Shown: positions 29,952-39,340 of the stretch, piece by piece
Layout of the letters: every line of letters starts with the position of its first letter
Numbering within the stretch: the first letter of the stretch is position 1
Program-made: the position numbers and the translations under genes
Source of the DNA: Rhodobacteraceae bacterium EhC02
GTDB lineage: Bacteria > Pseudomonadota > Alphaproteobacteria > Rhodobacterales > Rhodobacteraceae
Length of the DNA stretch: 64,000 bases
NCBI GenBank assembly: GCA_001650895.1
Contig: LXYH01000059.1
Span: 155,880-219,879 of the forward strand
Direction: 5' to 3'
Notes under the pieces: model-generated
Databases searched by the model: none
What the model saw: only the letters and a program-made list of their open reading frames with translations
What the model was told of the DNA's origin: nothing

Positions 29952-31156
29952 ACCGGGTCGTCATCACCGGCGCAGGCACGATCAACGCACTTGGGCATGA
30001 TGTGCCCGAAACCCTGGCGGCCATGCGCGAGGGGCGATGCGGTATCGGCCAGCTTGAATTTCGCGACGTGGAACGTCTGTCGATCCAGATCGGCGGCCAG
30101 ATCAAGGGCTTCGAGGCCGAAGGCCATTTCAACCGCCAGCAGATGACGCTTTATGACCGGTTCACCCAGTTTACCCTGATGGCCGCGCGCGAGGCGATCG
30201 GACAGTCCGGGCTGGAATTCAGCGGCGATCTGGCCAATCGGGCCGGCGTCGTACTGGGCACGGCCGGGGGCGGGGTCAGCACATGGGATGACAATTACCG
30301 CGCCGTCTACGAGGAAGGGAAGAACCGTGTGCATCCCTTCGTGGTGCCCAAGCTGATGATGAATGCGGCCGCCTCGCATGTGTCGATGGAATACAACCTG
30401 CGCGGCCCCAGTTTCACGGTATCGACCGCCTGCGCCTCGTCGAACCACGCCATGGCGCAGGCCTTCCAGATGGTGCGCACGGGCATGAGCCCGGTGATGA
30501 TCACCGGCGGGTCGGAATCCATGCTGTGCTTCGGCGGCATCAAGGCTTGGGAAGGCTTGCGCGTCATGTCCAAGGACGCCTGCCGCCCGTTTTCGGCCAA
30601 TCGCAACGGCATGGTGCAGGGCGAAGGGGCGGGGATCTTCGTCTTCGAGGATTTCGAACATGCCCGCGCGCGCGGGGCGCAGATCCTGGCCGAAGTCGCG
30701 GGATTTGCGATGTCATCCGATGCCGCCGATATCGTCATGCCCTCCAAGCAGGGGGCGGCACGCGCGATATCGGGTGCGCTGCGCGATGCGGGAATCTCGG
30801 CGGACAAGGTCGGCTACATCAACGCCCATGGCACCGGCACCGCCGCAAATGACAAGACGGAATGCGCCGCCGTCGCCGATGTCTTCGGCCCGCATGCGGA
30901 CCGGCTGATGATCTCGTCCACCAAGTCGATGCACGGGCATCTGATCGGCGCCACAGGGGCGGTGGAACTGCTGGCCTGCATCATGGCCCTGCGCGACGGG
31001 GTAATCGCGCCCACGATCGGCTACGAGGAATTCGATCCCGAATGCGCGCTGGATGTTGTCCCGAACGAGGCGCGCGAGGCAAAGGTGGAAGTGGCCCTGT
31101 CCAATGCCTTCGCCTTCGGCGGGCTGAACGCGGTTCTGGCCCTGCGCCGCATCTGA
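29948..31156 (+). CDS. Beta-ketoacyl-ACP synthase (FabF-like)
   Basis: A 402-residue condensing enzyme that elongates an acyl chain on a carrier protein. The catalytic triad is C162 (STACASSN), H294 (INAHGTGTAAND) and H331 (STKSMHGHLIGATGA). It starts at GTG 29948, overlapping the carrier protein stop. Pairing with its own ACP and with lpxD suggests that it builds an acyl group for lipid A rather than general membrane lipid. A terminator follows 18 bases after the stop. Confidence 0.9.
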   Translation: MNRVVITGAGTINALGHDVPETLAAMREGRCGIGQLEFRDVERLSIQIGGQIKGFEAEGHFNRQQMTLYDRFTQFTLMAAREAIGQSGLEFSGDLANRAGVVLGTAGGGVSTWDDNYRAVYEEGKNRVHPFVVPKLMMNAAASHVSMEYNLRGPSFTVSTACASSNHAMAQAFQMVRTGMSPVMITGGSESMLCFGGIKAWEGLRVMSKDACRPFSANRNGMVQGEGAGIFVFEDFEHARARGAQILAEVAGFAMSSDAADIVMPSKQGAARAISGALRDAGISADKVGYINAHGTGTAANDKTECAAVADVFGPHADRLMISSTKSMHGHLIGATGAVELLACIMALRDGVIAPTIGYEEFDPECALDVVPNEAREAKVEVALSNAFAFGGLNAVLALRRI

Positions 31157-31174
31157 GGCGGCCGCGCCACGCAA

Positions 31175-31200
31175 AAGGCCGCCCTTTGCGGGGCGGCCTT
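31175..31200 (+). terminator. Terminator of the lpxD-acp-ketoacyl synthase operon
   Basis: A perfect 10-bp stem AAGGCCGCCC (31175-31184) / GGGCGGCCTT (31191-31200) with a six-base loop. It lies between the convergent ketoacyl synthase and IalB genes and may serve both. Confidence 0.75.
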
Positions 31201-31226
31201 GTTGGTCATCGCCAATTGGCCCGACA

Positions 31227-31823
31227 TCATTCGGTGGGGACGGTCACCTTGTCGAACCCTGCGGTGAAACCCGACAGCGACAGCTTGACCTCGACACGCT
31301 CGTCAGGGGCCACGAAGGGCACCAGCGTCACGGTCGCCGCGGCGCCGCGCTTGTAGGATGCGATATCTTCGGCGGTCAGACCGATCCGCGCATAGCATCC
31401 CTGACGGTCGCAGACCGAGAAAGGATAGCGCTTGGGCTGCGCGCCATCGACGGTGATGGTCAATTGCGCGGTCAGCAGCGTCTCCAGCGGCACCGCAACC
31501 AGCGCACCGGCCACGGCCTGTCCACCGGCCGGCAGCTTGAAGATCCGCATGTTCGACACCTGGTTCCCCTCGCCATCGGTCATGGTCTGGAACAGCTGGC
31601 AAGGCTCTTCGCCTTCTTCCAGCTTCAGGCATTCCAGCGACCAGTCACCGGACACCTCGCGGATATAGGGCTGGCCGACCTGCGGGCCGTCCTGCACCGT
31701 CTCGCCCATGGCCAGACCCTGGTCCGCCGGGGCGGCAGGGGTCTGGCTGGTGTCTTGCGCATGGGCCGGGCTGACCAGGGCCAGCGCCGCGATAAGGGAA
31801 AGTCCTGTCAAAATTCTGGGCAT
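31227..31823 (-). CDS. Invasion-associated locus B (IalB) family protein
   Basis: A 198-residue secreted protein. A signal peptide of 22 residues (ending SPAHA) is followed by a low-complexity linker and the IalB domain with the conserved cysteines ECLKLEEGEEPCQLFQ and CDRQGCYARIGL, likely forming disulfides. Named from Bartonella, where it aids erythrocyte invasion; in free-living relatives its role is unknown. The start at 31823 begins the signal peptide. It is transcribed alone, leftward. Confidence 0.87.
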   Translation of the reverse strand: MPRILTGLSLIAALALVSPAHAQDTSQTPAAPADQGLAMGETVQDGPQVGQPYIREVSGDWSLECLKLEEGEEPCQLFQTMTDGEGNQVSNMRIFKLPAGGQAVAGALVAVPLETLLTAQLTITVDGAQPKRYPFSVCDRQGCYARIGLTAEDIASYKRGAAATVTLVPFVAPDERVEVKLSLSGFTAGFDKVTVPTE

Positions 31824-31994
31824 GTGGTCCCGTCCTGTTTCTGAAAGTCGTGTTGCCGGGGCTCTATCATGCTCACCCGGCATTGTCAGTGCGGAACTAC
31901 GCCACGCGCCACGTCAACCGAGATTAGGGCGAAAACCTGCCCATCGCGGCCAACATCAAGAAAGTAACACAACCATAGGATACAAAAAAGAAAA

Positions 31995-32027
31995 AGGGGC
32001 CAAACGGCCCCTCTTCCCTATTTTTTT
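31995..32027 (+). terminator. Orphan bidirectional terminator
   Basis: AGGGGCC (31995-32001) pairs with GGCCCCT (32006-32012) around AAAC, followed by a T-run at 32021-32027 and preceded by an A-rich stretch from 31983. No annotated gene ends into it from the left on the plus strand, so it may close an unrecognised short transcript in the 475-base gap 31824-32298. Confidence 0.55.
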
Positions 32028-32124
32028 CTCCCCGTCGGACTGGCCGACTTAGTCATTGCCGTCACGCTAATTTGAATTCTTCCATCGGTCAACAGGCAAG
32101 CGTTCACAATTCTGACTTGATCGG

Positions 32125-32205
32125 AAAAAAGGCCGCATCCGGGGATGCGGCCAGTCTGACAGGGAGGAAAAGCCCCAAACCGCAAGGAAAGCGACGCGGG
32201 GCAGG
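32125..32205 (-). ncRNA. Candidate sRNA with CCTCCC motif and intrinsic terminator
   Basis: Read leftward, the region gives a GCCCC...GGGGC hairpin, a single-stranded CCTCCCT (complement of 32161-32167), and then a perfect 10-bp hairpin (GGCCGCATCC/GGATGCGGCC, 32131-32152) followed by six U (32125-32130). Several Rhodobacter small RNAs carry CCUCCUCCC-type anti-ribosome-site motifs. There is no leftward gene upstream that needs this terminator. The 5' end is not defined and no strong promoter was found. Confidence 0.35.
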
Positions 32206-32298
32206 TTTCACTATGGCGGAAGAAAGTTAAGAATGTATCTTCAGAGCGAAACGCGACACAGCGCGTGCAAGCAAGGCAACAGTGACAGGGGGCAGGGC

Positions 32299-33855
32299 AT
32301 GGAAGATGCGATTTTTATTGGTGGCGGGGGTGAAGGCTATGCCGAAAAGCAATGGCTGCTGTTGCGCTATGCCAATCGGCACGGGTTGATCGCGGGGGCG
32401 ACCGGGACCGGCAAGACCGTGACCCTGCAGATCCTGGCCGAAAGCTTTTCCGCCGCGGGCGTGCCCGTCTTCATGTCGGACGTGAAAGGCGATCTGTCGG
32501 GGCTGGCCATGCCGGGTGATCCGGCGGGCAAGCTGCACCAGCCCTTCAGCGAACGTGCGGTCAAGATCGGTTTTGACGATTTCGCCTATGGCGCCTTTCC
32601 CGTTGCCTTCTGGGACATGTTCGGCCAGCAGGGGCATCCCGTGCGCACCACCGTGGCCGAGATGGGCCCGCTGCTGCTCAGCCGGCTGCTGGAACTGACC
32701 GAGGCGCAGGAAGGGATCCTGAACATCGCGTTCCGCCTTGCCGATGAACAAGGCATGGCCCTGTTGGATCTGAAGGATCTTCAGGCCTTTCTGGTCTGGC
32801 TGGGCGAGAACCGGAACGAGGTGTCGCTGCGCTATGGCAATATCGCCGTCGCATCGGTTGGCGCGATCCAGCGCCGCCTGATGGTGCTGGAAAACCAGGG
32901 CGGCACGCATTTTTTCGGAGAGCCCGCGCTGGAACTGGCGGATCTGATGCGCTGTGATGCCGACGGGCGCGGCATGGTCAATATCCTGGCCGCCGACAAG
33001 CTGATGCAAAGCCCCCGCCTTTATGCAACCTTCCTGCTGTGGCTGCTGTCGGAACTGTTCGAAACCCTGCCCGAGGTAGGCGACCCGGACAAACCCAAGC
33101 TGGTCTTCTTCTTCGACGAGGCGCATCTGCTGTTCAATGATGCGCCCAAGGCCCTGGTTGAAAAGGTCGAACAGGTGGCCCGCCTGATCCGCTCCAAGGG
33201 GGTCGGCGTCTATTTCATCACCCAAAGCCCCGGCGATGTGCCGGACACGATCCTGGGTCAGTTGGGCAACCGGGTGCAGCATGCGCTGCGCGCGTTCACC
33301 GGCAAGGACCAGCAGGAATTGCGCCGCGCCGCGATGACCTATCGCACCAATCCGCGTTTCGACACCGAACAGGCCATCCGCGAAGTGGGAGTGGGCGAGG
33401 CCGTCACCTCGATGCTGGAAAGGAAGGGCATTCCCGGCATGGTCGAGCGGACGCTGATCCGGCCGCCATCCTCGCAGATAGGCCCGGTCACCGCAGCGGA
33501 ACGCACGGCGCTGATCCGCACATCGGACCTGTTCGGCAAATATGAGACCCCGCTGGATCGCGACTCCGCCTATGAGGCGCTGAAACGGATCGCTGACGAG
33601 GCTGCCCGCGAGGCCGAGGAAGCCGCCGCCGCCGAGGCCCGCGCCGCCGAGGAAGAGCGCGAGTTCAAGGCCGCGCGGCGTTACCAGGCCGATGTGCCCG
33701 CCAGCCGCAGCCGCAGCACGTCCTCGCGCAGCCGCGCCCGCGAACCCGAAGGCTTTGGCGAGGCTTTGGGCAATGCCGTGATCAAGGAGCTGAAGGGCAC
33801 CACCGGCCGCCGCATCGTGCGCGGCATCCTGGGCAGCCTGTTTCGCGGGCGCTGA
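32299..33855 (+). CDS. HerA-like ATPase (DUF853)
   Basis: A 518-residue P-loop ATPase of the HerA/FtsK superfamily. Walker A is GATGTGKT at 33-40; Walker B is [13 protein letters not shown] at about 267-279; the DUF853 pattern [11 protein letters not shown] follows Walker A. The C-terminal 100 residues form a charged coil rich in Ala/Glu/Arg and a serine/arginine stretch ([12 protein letters not shown]). Usually annotated as a helicase HerA-like protein; DNA translocation is likely, but the partner is unknown, and no nurA is present. The start at 32299 begins the conserved domain; upstream codons add only unrelated residues. Confidence 0.85.
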   Translation: MEDAIFIGGGGEGYAEKQWLLLRYANRHGLIAGATGTGKTVTLQILAESFSAAGVPVFMSDVKGDLSGLAMPGDPAGKLHQPFSERAVKIGFDDFAYGAFPVAFWDMFGQQGHPVRTTVAEMGPLLLSRLLELTEAQEGILNIAFRLADEQGMALLDLKDLQAFLVWLGENRNEVSLRYGNIAVASVGAIQRRLMVLENQGGTHFFGEPALELADLMRCDADGRGMVNILAADKLMQSPRLYATFLLWLLSELFETLPEVGDPDKPKLVFFFDEAHLLFNDAPKALVEKVEQVARLIRSKGVGVYFITQSPGDVPDTILGQLGNRVQHALRAFTGKDQQELRRAAMTYRTNPRFDTEQAIREVGVGEAVTSMLERKGIPGMVERTLIRPPSSQIGPVTAAERTALIRTSDLFGKYETPLDRDSAYEALKRIADEAAREAEEAAAAEARAAEEEREFKAARRYQADVPASRSRSTSSRSRAREPEGFGEALGNAVIKELKGTTGRRIVRGILGSLFRGR

Positions 33856-33874
33856 CCCGAAAGCATCCATGAAC

Positions 33875-33908
33875 AAGGCCCGCGCAGAGCGATCCGCGCG
33901 GGCCTTTT
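33875..33908. terminator. Terminator between herA-like and liv genes
   Basis: An 11-bp stem AAGGCCCGCGC (33875-33885) / GCGCGGGCCTT (33896-33906) with a 10-base loop and TT following. It separates the convergent ATPase and livM genes. Confidence 0.75.
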
Positions 33909-33926
33909 GATTGCGGTGGGTGCCCC

Positions 33927-35228
33927 TTACTTTTCGGGGATCAGACCACGCGGGCTGAAACGCAGCACCAGAAGCAGGATCAGCCCCATGGTGAACAGAC
34001 GCATATGGGCGGCACTGTCCATCAGATGCGCCTTGAGCGCCCCATCCGCCATGCCCGACGTCAGCGTTCCGATCAGCCACAGGCCGATCGGTTCCACCTG
34101 CACCCAGAGGAACCAGATCAGGAAGCCGCCAAGGACAGAGCCGAAGTTGTTGCCCGATCCGCCCACGATCACCATCACCCAGACAAGAAAGGTGAAGCGC
34201 AACGGCTGATAGGTGCCGGGGGTCAACTGCCCGTCCAGCGTGGTCATCATCGCACCGGCGATGCCGCAGATGGCCGATCCCAGGATGAAGACCTGCAGAT
34301 GGCGGCGCGTGACATCCTTGCCCATCGCCTCGGCGGCCACTTCATTGTCGCGGATCGCGCGCATCATCCGTCCCCAGGGGGAATTCAGCGCCTTCTGCGC
34401 CATCCACAGCAGGATGATCAGCACCACGGCGAACAGGGCCGCATATTCAAGCTTGACGTAGATGGTCGAAGCCGTGACCGCATCCATGCCGAAACTGGCC
34501 GCCCGTTCCACGAATTCGGGATCGCGCTGCAGATCCACTTCGAGCGGGACAGGGCGGGGCAGGCCGATCACGTTCTTGACCCCCCGCGCCAGCCAGTCCT
34601 CGTTCTTCATCACGGCGATGATGATCTCGGCGATGCCCAGCGTTGCGATGGCCAGGTAATCCGACCGCAGCCCCAGGGCGGTCTTGCCGATCACCCAGGC
34701 GACACCCGCCGCCAGCAGGCCACCCACGGGCCAGGCCATCAGGATCGGCAGACCAAGGCCGCCGATATTGCCCGTCGATGCGGGATTGATCGCCTCGACC
34801 GCATTGACGGCGGGATCGAACACGGCCCGATAGAGAAAGAAGCCGACGATCAGGATCGCCAGAACGGCAAGGCTGCGCACGCGCCCCTTGGGCAGACGTG
34901 CCCAGGCCATGACAGCCGCCACGATCGTGGCCGCCCCCATCAGCAGGCCCAGCACGATGCCATAACCGCCCGCAGCCCATGCGCCTTCCGTGGGCGGCAT
35001 GGCGATCAGCACCGTGGCAAGGCCACCAAGGGCCACGAAGCCCATGATGCCGACGTTGAAAAGCCCGGCAAAGCCCCATTGCAGGTTGACCCCAAGCGCC
35101 ATGATCGCGCTGATCAGCCCCATGTTCAGGATCAGCAGCGCCGTATTCCAGCTTTGCATGATGCCCGTGATCACGATCAGCAGGGCGACCAGGGCAAAGA
35201 GGCCGGTGTTCTTGACCATCGCGTTCAT
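33927..35228 (-). CDS. livM: Branched-chain amino acid ABC transporter permease LivM
   Basis: A 433-residue inner membrane permease. The second half has the typical LivM signature (LGLRSDYLAIATLGIAEII) and the EAA-like cytoplasmic loop near AIRDNEVAAEAMGKDV. It pairs with LivH to form the channel of the importer. Its start overlaps the LivH stop by four bases. It is the last gene of the leftward operon receptor-livG-livF-livH-livM. Confidence 0.93.
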   Translation of the reverse strand: MNAMVKNTGLFALVALLIVITGIMQSWNTALLILNMGLISAIMALGVNLQWGFAGLFNVGIMGFVALGGLATVLIAMPPTEGAWAAGGYGIVLGLLMGAATIVAAVMAWARLPKGRVRSLAVLAILIVGFFLYRAVFDPAVNAVEAINPASTGNIGGLGLPILMAWPVGGLLAAGVAWVIGKTALGLRSDYLAIATLGIAEIIIAVMKNEDWLARGVKNVIGLPRPVPLEVDLQRDPEFVERAASFGMDAVTASTIYVKLEYAALFAVVLIILLWMAQKALNSPWGRMMRAIRDNEVAAEAMGKDVTRRHLQVFILGSAICGIAGAMMTTLDGQLTPGTYQPLRFTFLVWVMVIVGGSGNNFGSVLGGFLIWFLWVQVEPIGLWLIGTLTSGMADGALKAHLMDSAAHMRLFTMGLILLLVLRFSPRGLIPEK

Positions 35229-36235
35229 ACCGATTTCCCCTTGAACAGGCCCGTCGGGCGGAACAGCAACACGACCAGCAGGATGATGAAGCTGACCGCG
35301 AACTTGTAGTCGGTGGACAGAAGCTGCACCAACCCGTCAGGCCCCATGCCGTCGGGCAGCACATAGACGATGACCTTCTTCCAGGCATAGGTGATCGTCA
35401 CCTCGGAAAAGGCGATCACGAAGCCCCCGGCGATCGCGCCGACCGGGCTGCCAAGACCGCCCACGATGGCGCTGGCGAAAATCGGAAGCAGCAGCTGGAA
35501 ATAAGTGAAGGCCTTGAAGCTCTTGTCCAGACCGTAAAGCGTGCCCGCAACCGTCGCCAGCGCGGCAACGATCACCCAGGTCACCAGCACAACGCGTTCC
35601 GGGTTGATGCCCGACAGCAGCGCCAGATCCTCGTTGTCGGAATAGGCACGCATGGATTTGCCGGTCCGGGTCTTGTTGAGGAACCAGAACAGCAGCGCCA
35701 CGACCACCACGGCGGTGATCACGGTGATGCCCGTCGAGGTGCGGATCGCCAGACCTTCCTGAAGGCCCGTCAGTTCACGGAAAGTGCGCGCAGAGATGAT
35801 GAAACGCTCGCCATCCGAAAAGTTGTGATCGTCCGGCCCGATGATGAAACGCACGACACCGTTCATGATGAACATCACACCCATCGAGACGATCACCAGG
35901 ATCACGGGCTTGGCCTTTTGCGTGCGGTAGAAACGATAGACCGCCCGGTCCGTCAGCAGCACGAAGGCCGCACAGCCCGCGATGCCGAAGGGCAGGGCCA
36001 GAAGCGCCGTGGGCAGAACGCCCAGGCTGATGCCCCAGGCCTGGAACAGCCAGGTGATCAGGATCGTGACCATGGTGCCGAAGGCCATCGTGTCGCCATG
36101 GGCGAAGTTCGAGAACCGCAGGATGCCATAGATCAGCGTCACGCCAAGCGCGCCAAGCGCCAGCTGGCTGCCATAGGCAATGGCCGGGATGATGACGAAA
36201 TTCGCCAGCGTGATGAATGCGTTGAGAAGATCCAT
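35225..36235 (-). CDS. livH: Branched-chain amino acid ABC transporter permease LivH
   Basis: A 336-residue permease with about eight membrane segments. LALGALGVTLIYGILRFSNFAHGD near the start and GLGSPVGAIAGGFVIAFSE later are characteristic of LivH. It is the partner of LivM, with its stop overlapping the livM start by four bases; it begins three bases after livF. Confidence 0.94.
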   Translation of the reverse strand: MDLLNAFITLANFVIIPAIAYGSQLALGALGVTLIYGILRFSNFAHGDTMAFGTMVTILITWLFQAWGISLGVLPTALLALPFGIAGCAAFVLLTDRAVYRFYRTQKAKPVILVIVSMGVMFIMNGVVRFIIGPDDHNFSDGERFIISARTFRELTGLQEGLAIRTSTGITVITAVVVVALLFWFLNKTRTGKSMRAYSDNEDLALLSGINPERVVLVTWVIVAALATVAGTLYGLDKSFKAFTYFQLLLPIFASAIVGGLGSPVGAIAGGFVIAFSEVTITYAWKKVIVYVLPDGMGPDGLVQLLSTDYKFAVSFIILLVVLLFRPTGLFKGKSV

Positions 36236-36238
36236 GCC

Positions 36239-37069
36239 TCAGCCCCCCAGGAACGATCTGCGGACCTCGGGATCGGCCATCAGGGCCTTGCCGGTGTCGG
36301 TGAAGGCATTGCGCCCCTGCACGAGGACATAACCCTTGTCCGCGATCTCGAGCGCCTGACGCGCGTTCTGTTCGACCATCAGGATCGGAATGCCGGTGCG
36401 CGCCACTTCGATGATGCGATCGAACAACTCGTCCATCACGATGGGGCTGACACCTGCCGTGGGCTCGTCCAGCATCAGGACCTTGGGTCGCGTCATCAGG
36501 GCGCGGCCGACGGCCACCTGCTGACGCTGCCCGCCCGACAACTCACCCGCCGGCTGGCGGCGCTTTTCCTTGAGGATGGGGAACAGGTCATAGACCTGGG
36601 CCATCGTGTCGCGGAAATCGTCGGTGCGGATGAAGGCGCCCATTTCAAGGTTCTCTTCGACCGTCATCGAGGTGAAGATGTTATGCGTCTGGGGCACGAA
36701 GCCCATGCCCTTGATCACCCGGTCCTGCGGCGTCAGCGTGGTGATATCCTCGCCATCCAGCAGCACCCGCCCCGAGCGCACGTCCAGCATGCCGAACACG
36801 GCCTTCATCGCCGTCGACTTGCCCGCGCCATTGGGGCCAACGATCACGGCGATTTCGCCGCGATCCACCGCGATGGTGCAGTCATGCAGGATGTCGGGGC
36901 CCTTGCCATAGCCGCCGGTCATGCTTTCGCCGATTAGAAAGGGGGTATCGGGGGCGGCAGTGACGGGGCCGCTCTTGCGGCGCACTTCGGCCGTGCCCTG
37001 TCCGCCCGGATTGGTGATCGAGCGGTCCTTGTTGCCGCGATCATCCTGATAGGGGTTGCTGTTGCTCAT
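36239..37069 (-). CDS. livF: Branched-chain amino acid ABC transporter ATPase LivF
   Basis: A 276-residue ATPase. Walker A GPNGAGKST lies near 79-87, the signature LSGGQRQQ and Walker B VLMLDEPTAG follow. It carries roughly 45 extra N-terminal residues (polar, Asn/Gly/Arg rich) compared with usual LivF proteins of about 235. The start is supported by the four-base overlap with the livG stop, so the extension may be real. It energises transport with LivG. Confidence 0.92.
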   Translation of the reverse strand: MSNSNPYQDDRGNKDRSITNPGGQGTAEVRRKSGPVTAAPDTPFLIGESMTGGYGKGPDILHDCTIAVDRGEIAVIVGPNGAGKSTAMKAVFGMLDVRSGRVLLDGEDITTLTPQDRVIKGMGFVPQTHNIFTSMTVEENLEMGAFIRTDDFRDTMAQVYDLFPILKEKRRQPAGELSGGQRQQVAVGRALMTRPKVLMLDEPTAGVSPIVMDELFDRIIEVARTGIPILMVEQNARQALEIADKGYVLVQGRNAFTDTGKALMADPEVRRSFLGG

Positions 37070-37848
37070 GCGCCCACCTTGTCCTTGTTCTTCAGACCGG
37101 TCCCGAGGTAGGCCTCGATCACCTGTTCGTTGGCCTTGATCTCGGCCAGGGTGCCCTCGGCCAGAACCTTGCCTTCGGCCATGCAGATCACCGGATCACA
37201 CAGGCGACCGATGAAATCCATGTCATGTTCGATGACCACGAACGTATAGCCGCGTTCCTTGTTCAACTGGATGATCGCATCGCCGATCGTGTTCAGCAGC
37301 GTCCGGTTCACGCCCGCGCCGACCTCGTCCAGAAAAACGATCTTGGCGTCGACCATCATGGTGCGACCCAGTTCCAGCAGCTTTTTCTGACCGCCTGAAA
37401 TCTGGCTGGCCTTCTGTTCGGCCAGGTGGCTGATGGTCAGGAATTCCAGCACTTCATCGGCCTTGGCGCGCAGGGCGCGTTCCTCGTCCGCGATGCGCTT
37501 GCGGCCGAACCATGTGTTCCACAATGTCTCGCCCGACTGGTTGCCCGGCACCATCATCAGGTTCTCGCGGCAGGTCATCGATCCGAATTCATGTGCGATC
37601 TGAAAGGTGCGCAGCAGGCCCTTGTGAAACAGGTCATGCGGAGCAAGACCCGTGATATCCTCGCCCAGCATGGTGACCTTGCCGGATGTCGGCTTAAGGA
37701 CGCCCGCGATCACATTGAAAAGTGTGGTCTTTCCCGCTCCGTTGGGGCCAATCAACCCGGTGATCGCGCCCTGCGCGATCTCGAGCGAGGCACCGTCGAC
37801 GGCACGGAAACCGCCAAACGTCTTCACGACGTTGTCGACCTTTATCAT
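37066..37848 (-). CDS. livG: Branched-chain amino acid ABC transporter ATPase LivG
   Basis: A 260-residue ATPase with Walker A GPNGAGKTT near 36-44, the signature SGGQKKLLELGR and Walker B KIVFLDEVGAG. The residue after Asp-Glu is Val where most ABC proteins have Pro, a change seen often in this subfamily. The start at 37848 has a GGAAAAGG site upstream; earlier codons in frame lie in the intergenic hairpin. It is the first gene after the receptor gene and is coupled to livF. Confidence 0.92.
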   Translation of the reverse strand: MIKVDNVVKTFGGFRAVDGASLEIAQGAITGLIGPNGAGKTTLFNVIAGVLKPTSGKVTMLGEDITGLAPHDLFHKGLLRTFQIAHEFGSMTCRENLMMVPGNQSGETLWNTWFGRKRIADEERALRAKADEVLEFLTISHLAEQKASQISGGQKKLLELGRTMMVDAKIVFLDEVGAGVNRTLLNTIGDAIIQLNKERGYTFVVIEHDMDFIGRLCDPVICMAEGKVLAEGTLAEIKANEQVIEAYLGTGLKNKDKVGA

Positions 37849-37898
37849 ACCTTTTCCCCCGGCACTGTTGTTGCGGCGTGCCTTTATCTTATGCAAAC

Positions 37899-37921
37899 GG
37901 CGCGGGGGAAGCCCCCGCGCC
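37899..37921 (-). terminator. Intra-operon hairpin between receptor gene and livG
   Basis: A perfect 10-bp stem GGCGCGGGGG (37899-37908) / CCCCCGCGCC (37912-37921) with a three-base loop, 21 bases past the receptor stop in the leftward direction. There is only a short TTT after it. It probably lowers read-through or shields the receptor mRNA, giving more receptor than membrane parts. Confidence 0.65.
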
Positions 37922-37942
37922 GCAGGTTGTCGCAACGTCAGA

Positions 37943-39127
37943 TCAACGGAAGTTCACGGTCTCGATCTTGCCGTCCTTGATCTCGATCTCGCGGTAGTTG
38001 CCCGCGGATTCGCCGGGTCCGATCAGTTCGACCGCGGTTGCGCCGACATAGTCGATGTCGCCACCGGCCTTGATGATCTCGATCGCCTTCGCCAGTTCGC
38101 CGGGGAAGATTTCCTCGCCCGGTGCGTTGGCCAGATCCATGATGTGATCCTTGAAGTCGGCCGAAGCGGACGAACCGGCCTTCTGCATCGCCAGCATGAT
38201 CAGCGCCGCCGCGTCATAGCTTTCGGGCGCGAAAGCCGAGGTGCCTTCGAAGCCGGCTTCAGCAGCCATCTTCTGGAACATTTCGGCGCCTGCGCTGTCG
38301 GTACCGGGGAACTGGCCGAACGAGCCGGTCAGACCCGAACCGATATCGTCGACCAGCTGCTGGCCAACCATGCCGTCGGGCAGAACGAAGGTGTCGAAGG
38401 CACCCGAGTCGAGGCTGGCCTGGATGATGCCCTTGCCGCCCTGGTCGGTATAACCGGCCACAACCAGAACCTCGCCACCGGCGGATGCCAGCGCCGCGAC
38501 TTCGGCAGAGTAGTCGGCCTTGCCGTCTTCATGGCTGGCATTGATGGTCACGGTGCCGCCGGCTGCGGTGAAGGCCGCAGCGAAGGCGTCGGCCAGACCC
38601 TTGCCGTAGTCGTTGTTGGTATAGGTCAGCGCCACGGATTTGATGCCGCGATCCATGATGACTTCGGTCATCACGACGCCCTGACGCGCATCCGACGGTG
38701 CGGTGCGGAAGAACAGGCCATCATCTTCTGCGGTCGACAGACCCGGCGAGGTGGCCGAGGGCGACACCATCACGATACCGTTGGGACGCGCGACGTTCTG
38801 CAGGATCGCACCTGTCACACCCGAGCAGTCGGCGCCCATGATCGCGGCCACGTTCTCGGAGGTCACAAGACGCTCTGCTGCGGCGGTGGCTGCACCGGCG
38901 TCGATGCATGTCGAATCGCCGCGTACTGCCGTGACAGTCGCGCCATCCAGCAGCGTGCCTGCGGCGTTGACTTCGGCGATCGCCAATTCGGCGCCAGCGG
39001 CCATGTTCGGCGTGATCGATTCAAGCGGGCCGGTGAAGCCCAGAATGACACCGATCTTGATCTCCTGTGCCGACGCGGCACCGACCATGAGGGCGGAAGC
39101 GGCGGTGGCCAAAAGCAGTTTTTTCAT
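37943..39127 (-). CDS. Branched-chain amino acid ABC transporter substrate-binding protein
   Basis: A 394-residue periplasmic receptor of the Leu/Ile/Val-binding (Peripla_BP_6) family. A signal peptide of about 20 residues (cleaved after GAASA) is followed by IKIGVILGFTGPLESITPNMAAGA, the usual first strand. The start at 39127 has GGGAG upstream. It heads the operon. The true ligand may be a branched-chain amino acid, another amino acid or an amide; sequence does not decide. The 213-base gap upstream (39128-39340) holds its promoter region; no distinct boxes were recognised. Confidence 0.92.
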   Translation of the reverse strand: MKKLLLATAASALMVGAASAQEIKIGVILGFTGPLESITPNMAAGAELAIAEVNAAGTLLDGATVTAVRGDSTCIDAGAATAAAERLVTSENVAAIMGADCSGVTGAILQNVARPNGIVMVSPSATSPGLSTAEDDGLFFRTAPSDARQGVVMTEVIMDRGIKSVALTYTNNDYGKGLADAFAAAFTAAGGTVTINASHEDGKADYSAEVAALASAGGEVLVVAGYTDQGGKGIIQASLDSGAFDTFVLPDGMVGQQLVDDIGSGLTGSFGQFPGTDSAGAEMFQKMAAEAGFEGTSAFAPESYDAAALIMLAMQKAGSSASADFKDHIMDLANAPGEEIFPGELAKAIEIIKAGGDIDYVGATAVELIGPGESAGNYREIEIKDGKIETVNFR

Positions 39128-39340
39128 TTTTTTCTCCCATATTGGAACCAAACTCCAGCGCGCAGGTTATTTGCTCTTTGATCAAAAGAAAAGCGCAATA
39201 CGCTAAGTGCGATCACGCGAATGCGACTTTTCGTGCCTTCTCCGGGCCCTGCGCACGCAGGTGTTTCGTGCTAGATCTGACCACCTTCCACATGCCGTAG
39301 CGTCACCCCTGACAAGAAGCCAAACACGAGGAGAAGCGCC

